Source: Saccharothrix saharensis (GTDB lineage Bacteria > Actinomycetota > Actinomycetes > Mycobacteriales > Pseudonocardiaceae). From it: 64,000 nt of DNA. The translations under genes and the position numbers were made by a program. Shown in pieces: positions 33,999 through 41,925 of the stretch. Each line of letters starts with the position of its first letter. Position 1 is the first letter of the stretch. The notes beneath the pieces are model-generated. The model was not told the DNA's origin and did no database searches. It worked only from the letters and a program-made list of their open reading frames with translations. The stretch lies in assembly GCF_006716745.1 (NCBI RefSeq), contig NZ_VFPP01000001.1, positions 6,149,386 through 6,213,385 on the forward strand, given 5' to 3'.

Positions 33999-34731
33999 GG
34001 CGGAACACCTCCAGGTCGGCGAGCGGGAACCAGGACAAGATCCGCTCGTAGTCGTCCGGGGCGTGGCGCCGGATCGGGTCGAGGAACCGGAAGTCCAGCC
34101 CGTCGAAGCTGCGTCCGAACCACTCGTACTCCGGGGGCAGCGGGCAGTTGTGGCGCGCGAGGGCTTCGCGCACGTCGGCGATGCGCCAGTCCCACACGAT
34201 GCTGACCTTGCGCAGGTGCTCCCGCTTCGGCCCGTGGGTGACCATCGCCATCCGCCGGTTCGGCGAGTCGGCCGCGCGCACGCCGTCGGCGTTCCAGGCC
34301 GCGGGCAGGTCGACGTCTGTGCGGATGAGATCGGCCAGCTCCTCATACGTCGGTTCCGGGAGCTGGGCGGCCTCGATGACCGCCGCGCGCTCCGGGGGCT
34401 GGAACATCAGCGTGTTGAGCCAACGAAACAGCGTCGAGTGCGGCAGGTTCAGGATGGGCGTGCCGAAGAAGTCCTCGTAGAACTTCAACGAGTCCTCGAT
34501 GAACCGCAGACCCGGCACCAGGTACAAGTGGTAGGGCACCACCTCGATACCGGCTTCCCGCATCGCCAGCCACGCGGCAAGGCTGTCCTTGCCCCGGCTG
34601 AAGCCGAGCAAAACCGGTTTCCCCTCGGCCGCGAGTTCGGCGCGGATCTGCTCGGACGGGGTGATCCCGTCGACAACGATGGGTACGGCGCACCTCCGGT
34701 AGTCGTGATGCGTGGCGCATCGGTGATGCAC
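33982..34731 (-). CDS. PAPS-reductase / ATP-pyrophosphatase family protein
   Basis: A 249-residue protein of the adenine-nucleotide alpha-hydrolase fold. The PP-loop GFSRGKDSLAA near residues 43-53 binds ATP phosphates, as in PAPS reductase, DndC and tRNA thiolation enzymes. The catalytic Cys motif of true PAPS reductases is not evident, so it is more likely a nucleotide- or DNA/RNA-modifying relative. Such genes are common beside terminase in actinophages. The GTG at 34731 lies inside a palindrome and has no Shine-Dalgarno. Confidence 0.75.
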   Translation of the reverse strand: MHHRCATHHDYRRCAVPIVVDGITPSEQIRAELAAEGKPVLLGFSRGKDSLAAWLAMREAGIEVVPYHLYLVPGLRFIEDSLKFYEDFFGTPILNLPHSTLFRWLNTLMFQPPERAAVIEAAQLPEPTYEELADLIRTDVDLPAAWNADGVRAADSPNRRMAMVTHGPKREHLRKVSIVWDWRIADVREALARHNCPLPPEYEWFGRSFDGLDFRFLDPIRRHAPDDYERILSWFPLADLEVFRRDLAR

Positions 34732-34740
34732 GGTGCATCA
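34707..34740. promoter_or_regulatory. Two adjacent palindromes at a gene start
   Basis: GATGCG-3-CGCATC (34707-34721) is followed after two bases by TGATGCAC-1-GTGCATCA (34724-34740). The second covers the GTG start of the PAPS-reductase-like gene. Together they look like a two-site operator; the HTH protein encoded just upstream is a candidate binder. Confidence 0.55.
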
Positions 34741-34754
34741 CCGGACGGGGTGGT

Positions 34755-35054
34755 TCAGGGTGTGGTGTCGCGGGAGAGCATCCGGCTCACCGTGGACTGC
34801 GCGACCTGGGCATGCGGGGCGATCCCGTGTTGCGTCGCGCCCAGTTCGTAGGCTTGGCGCACAAGGGATTCGTGCTCGTCCACCCAGGCGTGAACCTGGT
34901 CGGCCGCGAGCGCCAGTCGCTCCAGCACGGCGGCCAGTTCGCGCCCGGCTTCGCTGTCCTCGGGCACTGGTCGGCGGACGTGGGTTCGGCGTTGCCGGAA
35001 ACCTGGCGGGACGGAATCGGGCCTCAGTGGCTTGTGCCCTTCCGCGTGGCTCAA
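34755..35054 (-). CDS. Small helix-turn-helix protein
   Basis: A 99-residue protein with a C-terminal HTH (YELGATQHGIAPHAQVAQST then VSRMLSRD) like those of phage regulators or transposase-type DNA binders, and a charged N-terminal half with a helical region (ELAAVLERLALAADQVHAWV). It starts at TTG 35054. It sits immediately upstream of the double palindrome and the PAPS-reductase-like gene, which it may control. Confidence 0.65.
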   Translation of the reverse strand: MSHAEGHKPLRPDSVPPGFRQRRTHVRRPVPEDSEAGRELAAVLERLALAADQVHAWVDEHESLVRQAYELGATQHGIAPHAQVAQSTVSRMLSRDTTP

Positions 35055-35122
35055 GGGTCACCCCCCTGGGGTGGGCGGCCGGTGTCGCGCAGGGCCGCGC
35101 TCGGCGCGCGCGGGCGGGCGGC

Positions 35123-35527
35123 TCACGGGCTGTTCCACCCTCCTCGGGTGCGGTGGTCCCTGGCGGTGATCCGGGCATGGCACGGTCCACACAGACCCCT
35201 TCCCCGGTCCGGGTGGTCAGGGTCAAGCCCAGCGGCTACCAGTTCGCGCCGTGTCAGCGGCCAGTGGTCGGCCACAGTGGACGGTGAGCTACAGCTGACC
35301 CCCGGATGGTCGGGGCAGTCGGTGAGGTTGCAGCGGCACACCCGGTCATCGGGGCGGGAGAGCACTCCCGGACGGAAGCGGGACCGGTGTCCGGCGGTGT
35401 AGCCGCGCTGGGCGCTCGTGCCGTGGGCACGGCGGGCACGGGTGCGGCAGTCGGGGCACATGCCCCCGGTGGTGGTGCGGTTCGGGCAACCGGGGCGGGT
35501 GCAGGGGCGGGAGGCACGGGCAGGCAA
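35123..35527 (-). CDS. HNH endonuclease
   Basis: A 134-residue HNH nuclease. Zinc-binding cysteine pairs occur at the N-terminus (CTRPGCPNRTTTGGMCPDC), and the ββα-metal core reads DHWPL, then HPDRGRGLCGPCHARITARDH. In tailed phages this enzyme lies next to the terminase and helps cos cleavage and packaging. Here three to four extra genes separate it from the small terminase subunit. It starts at TTG 35527. Confidence 0.88.
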   Translation of the reverse strand: MPARASRPCTRPGCPNRTTTGGMCPDCRTRARRAHGTSAQRGYTAGHRSRFRPGVLSRPDDRVCRCNLTDCPDHPGVSCSSPSTVADHWPLTRRELVAAGLDPDHPDRGRGLCGPCHARITARDHRTRGGWNSP

Positions 35528-35596
35528 CGGCGTCGACCTCCGTGCACGGGACTGCCCCCGGCATCGGGATGCCGGGGGCAGTTGGTAGGGGTGAGG

Positions 35597-35755
35597 TCAG
35601 CTCCGGTGCCAGGGGGCGGGCGGGAAGCCTCCCCGGACCAACCAGGTGTCCAGGTCTTCCCAGACCTGGGCCAACCGGTCCAGGTCCACCGGGTTGCACT
35701 GGGAGTGCTGGTTGAAGCTCTCCCGGATCTCCCTCAGCAACTCATCCGGATCCAT
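35597..35755 (-). CDS. 52-residue acidic protein, unknown function
   Basis: A short gene (MDPDELLREIRESFNQHSQC onward) with AAGGGG seven bases before the ATG, starting within three bases of the preceding stop. The product is a helical acidic protein rich in Trp near the end. Similar tiny MDPDELL proteins occur in actinophage genomes, none with a known role. Coupling to the upstream gene supports its reality. Confidence 0.65.
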   Translation of the reverse strand: MDPDELLREIRESFNQHSQCNPVDLDRLAQVWEDLDTWLVRGGFPPAPWHRS

Positions 35756-35757
35756 GA

Positions 35758-37056
35758 TCAGGCCCCTTCCAGCAGGAGGTTCAGGGCGGTCTGGGCGGTG
35801 TTCAGGCTCTCTCGGGCGGGGAACACGGCGGAGTAGGCCCGGTCCTGCAAGCCCCGGTCACCGGCCACCTTGGCGGGCTTGAGGTTCTGTGCCCAGCAGG
35901 TCACGGCCAGCAGTGCGGCCCATCGGGTGTTCTTGACCTTCTCGGTGAGGTCCACCTCACCCCTGAACAGGGCACCCACAGCCCCGGTGCGGACCTCATA
36001 GGCCCGGTACGGGGCAGCACCCCCGGATGGCATCGGCTTGTCCTTGAGCACCGTGTCCGCGAACGTCTCGAACTCCTTGGCGGTCATCTTCTTGCGGAGC
36101 AGCCGGTTGGCCACCTGGCTGAACTCCTCGGTGAACCGGTGGAACAGGTCCAGGGCTTCACTGGCCTCGGTGGTCCGGGCATCCTGGTCATTGTCCGGGG
36201 TCAGCTCCACCCGGTCCGGCAGCTTCGGCAGGGTCACCGGCAACACGGTGTTGGTGCCGGTGTGCACCGGCATCACCCGGACCACGGACTTACCCACCAG
36301 GGAGTTGACCAGAACGGCCCTCATCTCCACCTTGTCCACCTTGCCCACGGACACCAGCTCGGGCACGCGCACGGTCGCGAACGCCGCCGTCTCATCCCAC
36401 AGCGGACCGGCCGGACCGGTCTTGGCACCGGGAACGGACTTCTGGATCTCGGACAGGATGGCGGCCCGGATTTCCACCGGGACCGGGTTGGCCTCACGGG
36501 TGGTGGTCCCCAGGTGCCGGAACCCAAACTCGGCCTCCGGATCGGTCCTCACCAGGGACCACACCCCCGGAGCCTCCACCGGCACGGTGGTGTGATCGGC
36601 CTCCACCAAGCCCTTCTCACTGGGCAGCTCGGCCAGCATGAGGCACCCGGCGGTGTGCTTCTTACCCACCGGCTGGTCACACTCGGTGCACTTCCCGGAG
36701 GGCACAAGAGCGGCCATCGGCTGACGGGTCACATTCCACCCGGACACCTTGGCTTTCTTCAGCAGCTCGGTCACGGTCCGGGAGCTGTTGTTGGCCGTCG
36801 CCAGCACCGTCCAGGCGTCCCGGTCTGGCCGGACCGGAGCCGGCTCCTCCACCTTGGCCGGTGCCTTGGCCTTGGCGGGCTTGGCCTCACCCTCGGGTGC
36901 GGCCTTGGCGGGTGCCTTGGTGGTCTTGGCCGGTGCCTTGCCCTCTGCCTTGGCGGGTGCGGGCTTGGCCGGTGCCTTGGCCGGTGCGGGCTTGACGGGT
37001 TCCTGCGGAGTCTCCACCGGGGCAGAGGTCACGGCAGGGGTGTTCGGTTCGGTCAT
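35758..37056 (-). CDS. DUF932-like phage protein with Ala/Lys-rich tail
   Basis: A 432-residue protein. The first 75 residues are low-complexity Ala/Pro/Lys repeats (PAKAPAKPAPAK type) like histone H1 tails. A middle region has a CxxC pair (CTECDQPVGKKHTAGC). The C-terminal part (RAVLVNSLVGKSVVRVMPVH, then EALDLFHRFTEEFSQVANRL and NTRWAALLAVTCWAQ) resembles the DUF932 phage/plasmid family, often found near single-strand annealing or recombination genes. The base composition differs visibly from its neighbours, with fewer GCG/CGC words. It probably binds DNA. The family call is tentative. Confidence 0.6.
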   Translation of the reverse strand: MTEPNTPAVTSAPVETPQEPVKPAPAKAPAKPAPAKAEGKAPAKTTKAPAKAAPEGEAKPAKAKAPAKVEEPAPVRPDRDAWTVLATANNSSRTVTELLKKAKVSGWNVTRQPMAALVPSGKCTECDQPVGKKHTAGCLMLAELPSEKGLVEADHTTVPVEAPGVWSLVRTDPEAEFGFRHLGTTTREANPVPVEIRAAILSEIQKSVPGAKTGPAGPLWDETAAFATVRVPELVSVGKVDKVEMRAVLVNSLVGKSVVRVMPVHTGTNTVLPVTLPKLPDRVELTPDNDQDARTTEASEALDLFHRFTEEFSQVANRLLRKKMTAKEFETFADTVLKDKPMPSGGAAPYRAYEVRTGAVGALFRGEVDLTEKVKNTRWAALLAVTCWAQNLKPAKVAGDRGLQDRAYSAVFPARESLNTAQTALNLLLEGA

Positions 37057-37585
37057 GAGGATTCCCTAGGAAACGGCCAGCACTCACTGACGGGTGCTTG
37101 GCGGTTGTTTGGGTGACATCCCAGACATTACCGGTGACACAACCCCTTTCAAGCTCTCCGGGGAATCTCCGGACAAAGTGACAACGATCGGCCTAACGCA
37201 TTGCCGGATGATCTTCGGCGTGGCTCCGCGAGATGGGAAAAGGGTCCGCGAACGGTGTCCGCGAACCCTTCCCGTCCTCGTCGGATCTGACGTCACCCAA
37301 ACCCTAGGGACGTCGATCATCCTGCCGCACCGTCCCCAACCGTGTCGAGCACAGCCGTTCCACCTGCGAGAACGTCGCCAGCAGTAAGGCGGTGTCGCGT
37401 CATTGGATCGCATCCGCAGACGGAGCGCGGATTCCTCGGAGTCATTCACAGCATCCGGCGGTGGAATGCTGCTCCATTCGGGTGGTCTTTTCGGGCTTCA
37501 TTGTCCGGCCATAAGAGGACTGCAATTGTGCAGAATAGCCCTGTTCGGGTGTGGCAACACCCGGACAGGCGACACCAGAAAGGGA
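37057..37585. other. Divergent promoter region between late and early operons
   Basis: 529 bases with no supported gene. It separates the leftward DUF932 gene from the rightward early operon and must hold promoters for both. Visible structure: a direct repeat GTCCGCGAAC at 37244-37253 and 37257-37266 framed by an imperfect GGGAA/TTCCC stem, and the first GGCA hairpin at 37540-37569. It is AT-richer than flanking genes. Confidence 0.55.
37540..37569 (+). repeat. GGCA-loop hairpin, copy 1
   Basis: CCTGTTCGGGTGT, loop GGCA, then ACACCCGGACAGG: 13 base pairs counting one G-U. The core GTGTGGCAACACC is shared with copies at 38124 and 38628. It is followed by CCAGAAAGG and, within 17 bases, the ATG of the first early gene. 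Confidence 0.8.
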
Positions 37586-37591
37586 ATGTCA

Positions 37592-38104
37592 ATGGGATTG
37601 GAACTTGAATACCGCGAGCCCCGGACAGAGCGGCACATTCCGGTCGGGCGCAGGCACGGCGCACGGGTGGCCCGCACCGCGGGTATCGAGCGCGCGGTGG
37701 AGCTGGCCCGACGGATCGTGCTGGACCTGGAGCGCGAGTACGGCGTGACGCACGCGCCGCTGGACCCGGATCGGCCGTTCGGCATCAACGCGTGGGTGTA
37801 CCGGACCCGGTCCGGCGACAACATCGACTTCGAGGTGTACGGCATGGTCGACGCCCACCTGCGCGACCCGAAGTGGTGCGCGCGGCTGCGCGTGGAGTTG
37901 GAAGACCTGGTGGCCCAGTACAACTGGTCAAGCCCGACCGACCCGGCGGACCGGAGGTTCGGCGGCGGCGCGGTCTTCCTGTGCACCGAGGCCGAGGAAC
38001 GCGCACGCGGCGGCCGGTCGGCGGAGGTGCGGGTCTACCGGCGCTGGCTGGGCCGACTGCTGGGCCGGCGCTTCCGGCCGTACCTGCCGGTCGCCTGCGA
38101 CTGA
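37592..38104 (+). CDS. Early operon protein 1, unknown function
   Basis: A 170-residue basic protein with no recognised family. It has an Arg/Glu-rich N-terminus, a central helix (IERAVELARRIVLDLEREYG), a predicted alpha/beta part (GINAWVYRTRSGDNIDFEVY) and a very basic C-terminus. AGAAAGGG precedes the ATG; an in-frame ATG two codons earlier is also possible. It is the first of four rightward genes preceded by a GGCA hairpin. Position between the late genes and replication block suggests an early host-takeover or anti-defence role, which is inference only. Confidence 0.7.
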   Translation: MGLELEYREPRTERHIPVGRRHGARVARTAGIERAVELARRIVLDLEREYGVTHAPLDPDRPFGINAWVYRTRSGDNIDFEVYGMVDAHLRDPKWCARLRVELEDLVAQYNWSSPTDPADRRFGGGAVFLCTEAEERARGGRSAEVRVYRRWLGRLLGRRFRPYLPVACD

Positions 38105-38123
38105 ACATCCCTGGATGCAGCGA

Positions 38124-38164
38124 CGCCCCTGGTCAAACGGTGTGGCAACACCATCCCAGGGGCG
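38124..38164 (+). repeat. GGCA-loop hairpin, copy 2
   Basis: The outer stem CGCCCCTGG pairs with CCAGGGGCG (nine pairs), an internal loop follows, then GGTGT-GGCA-ACACC. The core is identical to copies 1 and 3. CCAGAAAGG and the ATG of early gene 2 follow within about 27 bases. Confidence 0.8.
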
Positions 38165-38191
38165 CGCTGTCGGAACCCCAGAAAGGTCAAG

Positions 38192-38614
38192 ATGAGTCCC
38201 GACACGCCGCACACTAGCAACCCCGACGAGCACGCGGCGCTCCTGGCGCACGGCGCGCTGGAGACCGCGCGCGAGGAGTTCGCCAAGACGCTGACCGGCT
38301 TTGCCACGCGACCGAGCCCACAGGCCGCCACGTGGCACGAGCACCTGTCCGAGGCCGCACCGGAGATGCGCGCACTGCACGCGCTGTCGGTGGGCTACGG
38401 CTGGACCGAGGCGATCCACCGCGTCGCGAACCCCGACGTCCTGAACGTCGCCCGCGCCAACGGCTACGTGGTCACCGACGAGCGGACCGGGTGCCCGGTG
38501 CTCACCTCCTACGGGCACGAGGCCCTGACCCGATGGCGGGACTTCGTCTCGCCGCTGCGCGACCTGCCCGAGTACGCGCCCATGTGGGCCGTGGTCAACG
38601 GGCTGGACGGCTGA
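38192..38614 (+). CDS. Early operon protein 2, unknown function
   Basis: A 140-residue acidic helical protein (ALLAHGALETAREEFAKTL and LHALSVGYGWTEAIHRVAN) with no recognised domain, cysteine cluster or membrane segment. The ATG follows CAGAAAGG by five bases, the same leader sequence used by the genes on either side. It lies 87 bases after early gene 1, the gap being filled by hairpin copy 2. Confidence 0.7.
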   Translation: MSPDTPHTSNPDEHAALLAHGALETAREEFAKTLTGFATRPSPQAATWHEHLSEAAPEMRALHALSVGYGWTEAIHRVANPDVLNVARANGYVVTDERTGCPVLTSYGHEALTRWRDFVSPLRDLPEYAPMWAVVNGLDG

Positions 38615-38627
38615 GTTCTGATCACCG

Positions 38628-38656
38628 CCGCCCCGGTGTGGCAACACCGGGAGCGG
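38628..38656 (+). repeat. GGCA-loop hairpin, copy 3
   Basis: CCGC CCCGGTGT, loop GGCA, ACACCGGG, a bulged A, then GCGG. The core GTGTGGCAACACC matches copies 1 and 2. CCAGAAAGG follows, and the ATG of early gene 3 is 23 bases after the stem. Confidence 0.8.
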
Positions 38657-38679
38657 CCCTTCCAGAAAGGCACGACACG

Positions 38680-39399
38680 ATGACCGAACCGGTCAACCCC
38701 GCCCACGCCGGGCACGAGCACGACGACCGCATGTTGCACGCGGAGTTCCTGGTACTGCGGCTGCACGGCTGCCGCTTCCTGCGCCTGCGCGAAGGGCTGG
38801 GCGAGCACGTCACCGCCGACCACGGCGACACGGTCGACTACGACGACCTGCGCACGGTGGACTGGACAGCGGACCTGGTGGAACTGCCGGTGCGCTACTC
38901 CGACTCCCACGGCAGCGACCTCGACGTGGTCAACCAGCAGTACCTGATCGAGACGTTCGGCGCGAAGGTGTTCGTCCACCTGCGCGACGACCGCGACGGC
39001 GCACGCGGCATCGGCCTGCCGGTGTGCCGGCCGCTGCCCGGCGACGATGCCGACAACAGCGCGTTGGACCGACTGACCAAGGAGTTGGAACGCCTACGCG
39101 TGGTCGGGCTGCTCGATGAGGACCGGCACAGCCAGTACGTCGACACCCTGGCCGACAGCGCGTGGCGTTCCCACCTTCGCGCCGAGGTGATCACGACCCT
39201 GCGCACCCTGGCTCCCGACAGCGAGGAGGACCGGGCGGTCGTGGCCGCCGGACTCGACGCGGACGACCCGATCGGCGAGACCTACTTCGGGTTCGAGGGC
39301 AACGAGTGGATCGCCGTCACGCCCTACCGGGTGCGCAACGGCAGGCACCACGACGCGGTCATGCACGTGGCCACGACCCTGTTCGGCTGGGAGGTCTGA
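38680..39399 (+). CDS. Early operon protein 3, unknown function
   Basis: A 239-residue acidic protein, unrecognised. It has a helical N-terminal half (DRMLHAEFLVLRLHGCRFLR) and a mixed C-terminal part ending MHVATTLFGWEV. No signal peptide, membrane helix or metal site is seen. The AGAAAGG leader precedes its ATG, like its two predecessors. The following gene starts three bases later, so the pair is co-translated. Confidence 0.7.
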   Translation: MTEPVNPAHAGHEHDDRMLHAEFLVLRLHGCRFLRLREGLGEHVTADHGDTVDYDDLRTVDWTADLVELPVRYSDSHGSDLDVVNQQYLIETFGAKVFVHLRDDRDGARGIGLPVCRPLPGDDADNSALDRLTKELERLRVVGLLDEDRHSQYVDTLADSAWRSHLRAEVITTLRTLAPDSEEDRAVVAAGLDADDPIGETYFGFEGNEWIAVTPYRVRNGRHHDAVMHVATTLFGWEV

Positions 39400-39401
39400 T
39401 C

Positions 39402-39788
39402 ATGGCGAAGCTCGACGTGGACTCGGTCGAACTGCCGAAGCTGCCGGTGAAGGACGCCGACTTCTACGACGGCGACGACTGGACCTACGCGGTACGCGAG
39501 TTCGGCTGGACCGTGCCCCTGCTGTGGGGTGCACACGGGTTCGACCTGGGCCGGTGGCCGTTGACGATGATCGGCCTCTACTCGAACGAGGAGGCGCGGG
39601 TCTGGGCGCTGGTCATCTACGAGGAGGGCGACATGGAGGTGTCCGCCTTCGACACCGAGGAGGAACGCGACCGGGCGGTGACCGACCGGGCAGTGTCCTG
39701 GTGGCGCAACGGGGACTCGGACGCTCCCGACGACCTGCCGGATACCGGCTACCTGGAGCACCATCACGGCCAGTTCCCAGGGCTCTGA
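39402..39788 (+). CDS. Early operon protein 4, unknown function
   Basis: A 128-residue strongly acidic protein with many Asp/Glu and Trp residues (DFYDGDDWTYAVREFGW). Acidic, compact early phage proteins are often DNA mimics or inhibitors, but no family match is known. GGAGG lies seven bases before the ATG, unlike the hairpin-led genes. The operon ends with a perfect terminator 26 bases downstream. Confidence 0.7.
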   Translation: MAKLDVDSVELPKLPVKDADFYDGDDWTYAVREFGWTVPLLWGAHGFDLGRWPLTMIGLYSNEEARVWALVIYEEGDMEVSAFDTEEERDRAVTDRAVSWWRNGDSDAPDDLPDTGYLEHHHGQFPGL

Positions 39789-39813
39789 CCTTGGCGCGTT
39801 GACCACCTGAGTT

Positions 39814-39845
39814 GAGGGGTGCCGGTGACCACACCGGCACCCCTC
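39814..39845 (+). terminator. Terminator of early operon
   Basis: GAGGGGTGCCGGTG (39814-39827) pairs perfectly with 39832-39845, 14 base pairs with a four-base ACCA loop, followed by TTGCTTGT. It closes the four-gene hairpin-led operon. Confidence 0.85.
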
Positions 39846-40001
39846 TTGCTTGTCCGGCCCCGGAGAACGGCTCACAGGGCCGGACAGCGGCTCTCACGGG
39901 CTGCACGGCAGGGGGTTGCACCGGCTGTACGGGCCGGTACCAGCCTCACGGGCACCGTGGCGGTTTGCCCTTGCCGGCCACCCGGATGCAGTATCGAACC
40001 C

Positions 40002-40331
40002 GTGTTCGACCAGGCTGCCCAGGACAACCCGGAGCTGCTGCGCGCCTACCGGCCCGCACGGCCGGTGTGGGTGGACCTGGCCCACGCCCACCGGGACGAG
40101 GTGCGCCCGGAGAAGCCGCCCGCCGCCCAGGTGCGCAACCGGGGGCTGACCGTGTCGGGCACCGTGCAGGGTGAGCTGCACGCCTGGGTGCGCAGCGTTC
40201 GCGGTGGGTGGCTCGGGCTGGTGGAGTTCGCCGTGCCGTGGTTCGGCTTCGGCTCCATCCCGGTGCGGCAGCTGGTCCCCGGCGCGGCAATCACCGAACG
40301 CCGCAACGGCGAGACCGAACCGCCGTTCTGA
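40002..40331 (+). CDS. Small protein of unknown function
   Basis: A 109-residue protein (VFDQAAQDNPELLRAYRPAR) ending in a beta-rich domain (SVRGGWLGLVEFAVPWFGFG). It starts at GTG 40002 without a visible Shine-Dalgarno, so it may be leaderless. It lies after the early operon terminator and before the convergent replication block. No family is recognised. Confidence 0.6.
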   Translation: MFDQAAQDNPELLRAYRPARPVWVDLAHAHRDEVRPEKPPAAQVRNRGLTVSGTVQGELHAWVRSVRGGWLGLVEFAVPWFGFGSIPVRQLVPGAAITERRNGETEPPF

Positions 40332-40564
40332 ACGTGGGTGGGCGGAGCACTCGCGGTCGAGGGGAGCGACCGCGAGGGCTCGACGCCCGGTCTGTGGGTG
40401 TGGGCGCCGTCGACGCCCGGAGATGCCGAAAGACCCGCCGCGCACGAGGTGCAGGGCGGGCCGTCGACGGAAACTTTTGGGCACACGTGTACCCAGTCCG
40501 ACCATCATGCGCGCTGAAGCCATTGAAGGTCAACCGATCAGACGTCACCAGCACGTGACACCGG

Positions 40565-41338
40565 TCACGCCAAGGTCTCCTGGCGGAGCTGCTCGTCCAG
40601 GGTCTGGGCGAGCTGCGCCCACACGTCCAACGGCCAGCGCTGCCCGCACCCGGCGCACACCGCCTCCACCTCCTCGGCGTCGATGCTCAACGCCGGACGG
40701 CGCAGGAAGTCCATCTCCTCGTCGGACCACACCTGCACCGTGGCGACCCCGCAGGCCGGGCACGCGCGCCCGCGCAACGGGTAGCGCGGCACCGGGTCCA
40801 GCAGCAGCCGCGCCGAGCGCACCCAGCCGTTCGCGATGTCGGCCGCCCACAGCACGTAGTCCGGTTCGGAGTGCTGCCAGTCCTCGGCGTGCTCACCCCA
40901 GGTCTGCACGACCTCCAACAGGCTGGTGGTGCGGTAGGGGTGGCGGTGGCCGACGCACGCGCGGCGGACCTCGTGGCGGATCTCGGCCAGCAGCTCCAGC
41001 GCGCCCAGGCTCGCCGGGGGCCGGCTGCCGAGCTTGCCGGTCGCGCCCGCCCGCTTGCTGCCCGGTGTCACGGCCTCGTGGACCTGGGCGAGCAGCGGCA
41101 GCACCTCGGCCACCTCCTGGCCGTCGTCCTGCCGGTGCAGCACGAACAGGCCGGGTCTCACGAGCTGGTCGACGGCGACCTCCCACGCCAGGCGCGCGGC
41201 GGCGGCCTGGTCCCGCGTCGGCGGAGCGGGCGGCTCCTCCTGGCCGGGGTTGTCCCCGTTGTGGACGAACCTGGGGACAACCCCGTCGTAGGCGACGCCG
41301 TGCGGGTCGTGGTCGTCATGGTCGAGTGCGGCGATCAT
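40565..41338 (-). CDS. Phage zinc-ribbon-like protein
   Basis: A 257-residue protein ending in two Cys pairs (CPACGVATVQVW and VCAGCGQRWP) that look like a zinc ribbon. The central region carries DYVLWAADIANGWVRSARLL. Proteins of this layout lie in actinophage replication blocks and have no assigned role. AAGGAG precedes the ATG, which overlaps the upstream gene by ATGA. It is the last gene of the leftward replication operon. Confidence 0.7.
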   Translation of the reverse strand: MIAALDHDDHDPHGVAYDGVVPRFVHNGDNPGQEEPPAPPTRDQAAAARLAWEVAVDQLVRPGLFVLHRQDDGQEVAEVLPLLAQVHEAVTPGSKRAGATGKLGSRPPASLGALELLAEIRHEVRRACVGHRHPYRTTSLLEVVQTWGEHAEDWQHSEPDYVLWAADIANGWVRSARLLLDPVPRYPLRGRACPACGVATVQVWSDEEMDFLRRPALSIDAEEVEAVCAGCGQRWPLDVWAQLAQTLDEQLRQETLA

Positions 41339-41925
41339 GCGGAGACTCCTTGCGACGCAGGCGGGTTCGCCCCGCCGCGGGTGGTCGTGCCCGCGGCCTT
41401 GTCGGCGCGGGCCTTGGCGAGACGGGAAGGGTGCATCCGAGTGATCGGGTCACGCTGTTCGCGCTTGCCGTCGCGGGTGCGCACCAGCGGCCGGCACACC
41501 TGGCCGGTCTGGGCGCGGCAGAACGGGCAGACCACCGTCCCCGCGAGGTCGGTGTCCGGGTGCCGTTGCCAGCCCATCGCCGCGTACACGGCGCGGATGC
41601 CACGCTGCCCCGCCTTGGCGAACCGAGCCCGCTCCCGCGCCACGTCGGACGGGGTGCGGGGCAGCGGCGGGCGGGCGGTGCTGGGCGCGCCGTCGACCGG
41701 GGCGGACGCGGCGAGCGTCGCCACCTCGGCCGGGGTGGTGTGGCGGACCCGCTGCGGGTTGATCGAGGCCAGCGCGGCGTGGCACTGCGCGGCCGTGTGG
41801 GCGCGCAGCTCCCGCCACCAGGCGGTCACCACCTCCTCGGCGATCGGTTGGCCTTCCCCGGCGATGCGGTAGTGCCACAGCAGCGCGCGGACCTCCGAAC
41901 GGGTCAGGGCAGGGCGGGTGGTCAC
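41335..41925 (-). CDS. Phage protein with zinc-binding motif
   Basis: A 196-residue protein with an N-terminal helical part (LTRSEVRALLWHYRIAGEG and VVTAWWRELRAHTAAQCH) and a central CPFCRAQTGQVCR zinc-like site, then a basic tail. It starts at a GTG overlapping the replication-initiator stop. It probably acts in DNA replication with its neighbours; the exact role is unknown. Confidence 0.65.
   Translation of the reverse strand: MTTRPALTRSEVRALLWHYRIAGEGQPIAEEVVTAWWRELRAHTAAQCHAALASINPQRVRHTTPAEVATLAASAPVDGAPSTARPPLPRTPSDVARERARFAKAGQRGIRAVYAAMGWQRHPDTDLAGTVVCPFCRAQTGQVCRPLVRTRDGKREQRDPITRMHPSRLAKARADKAAGTTTRGGANPPASQGVSA

Noticed and set aside
37094..37387. Plus-strand frame of 97 codons in the gap before the early operon
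   Set aside because: No ribosome site, weak codon bias and many unusual residues for this genome; it looks like non-coding promoter sequence.
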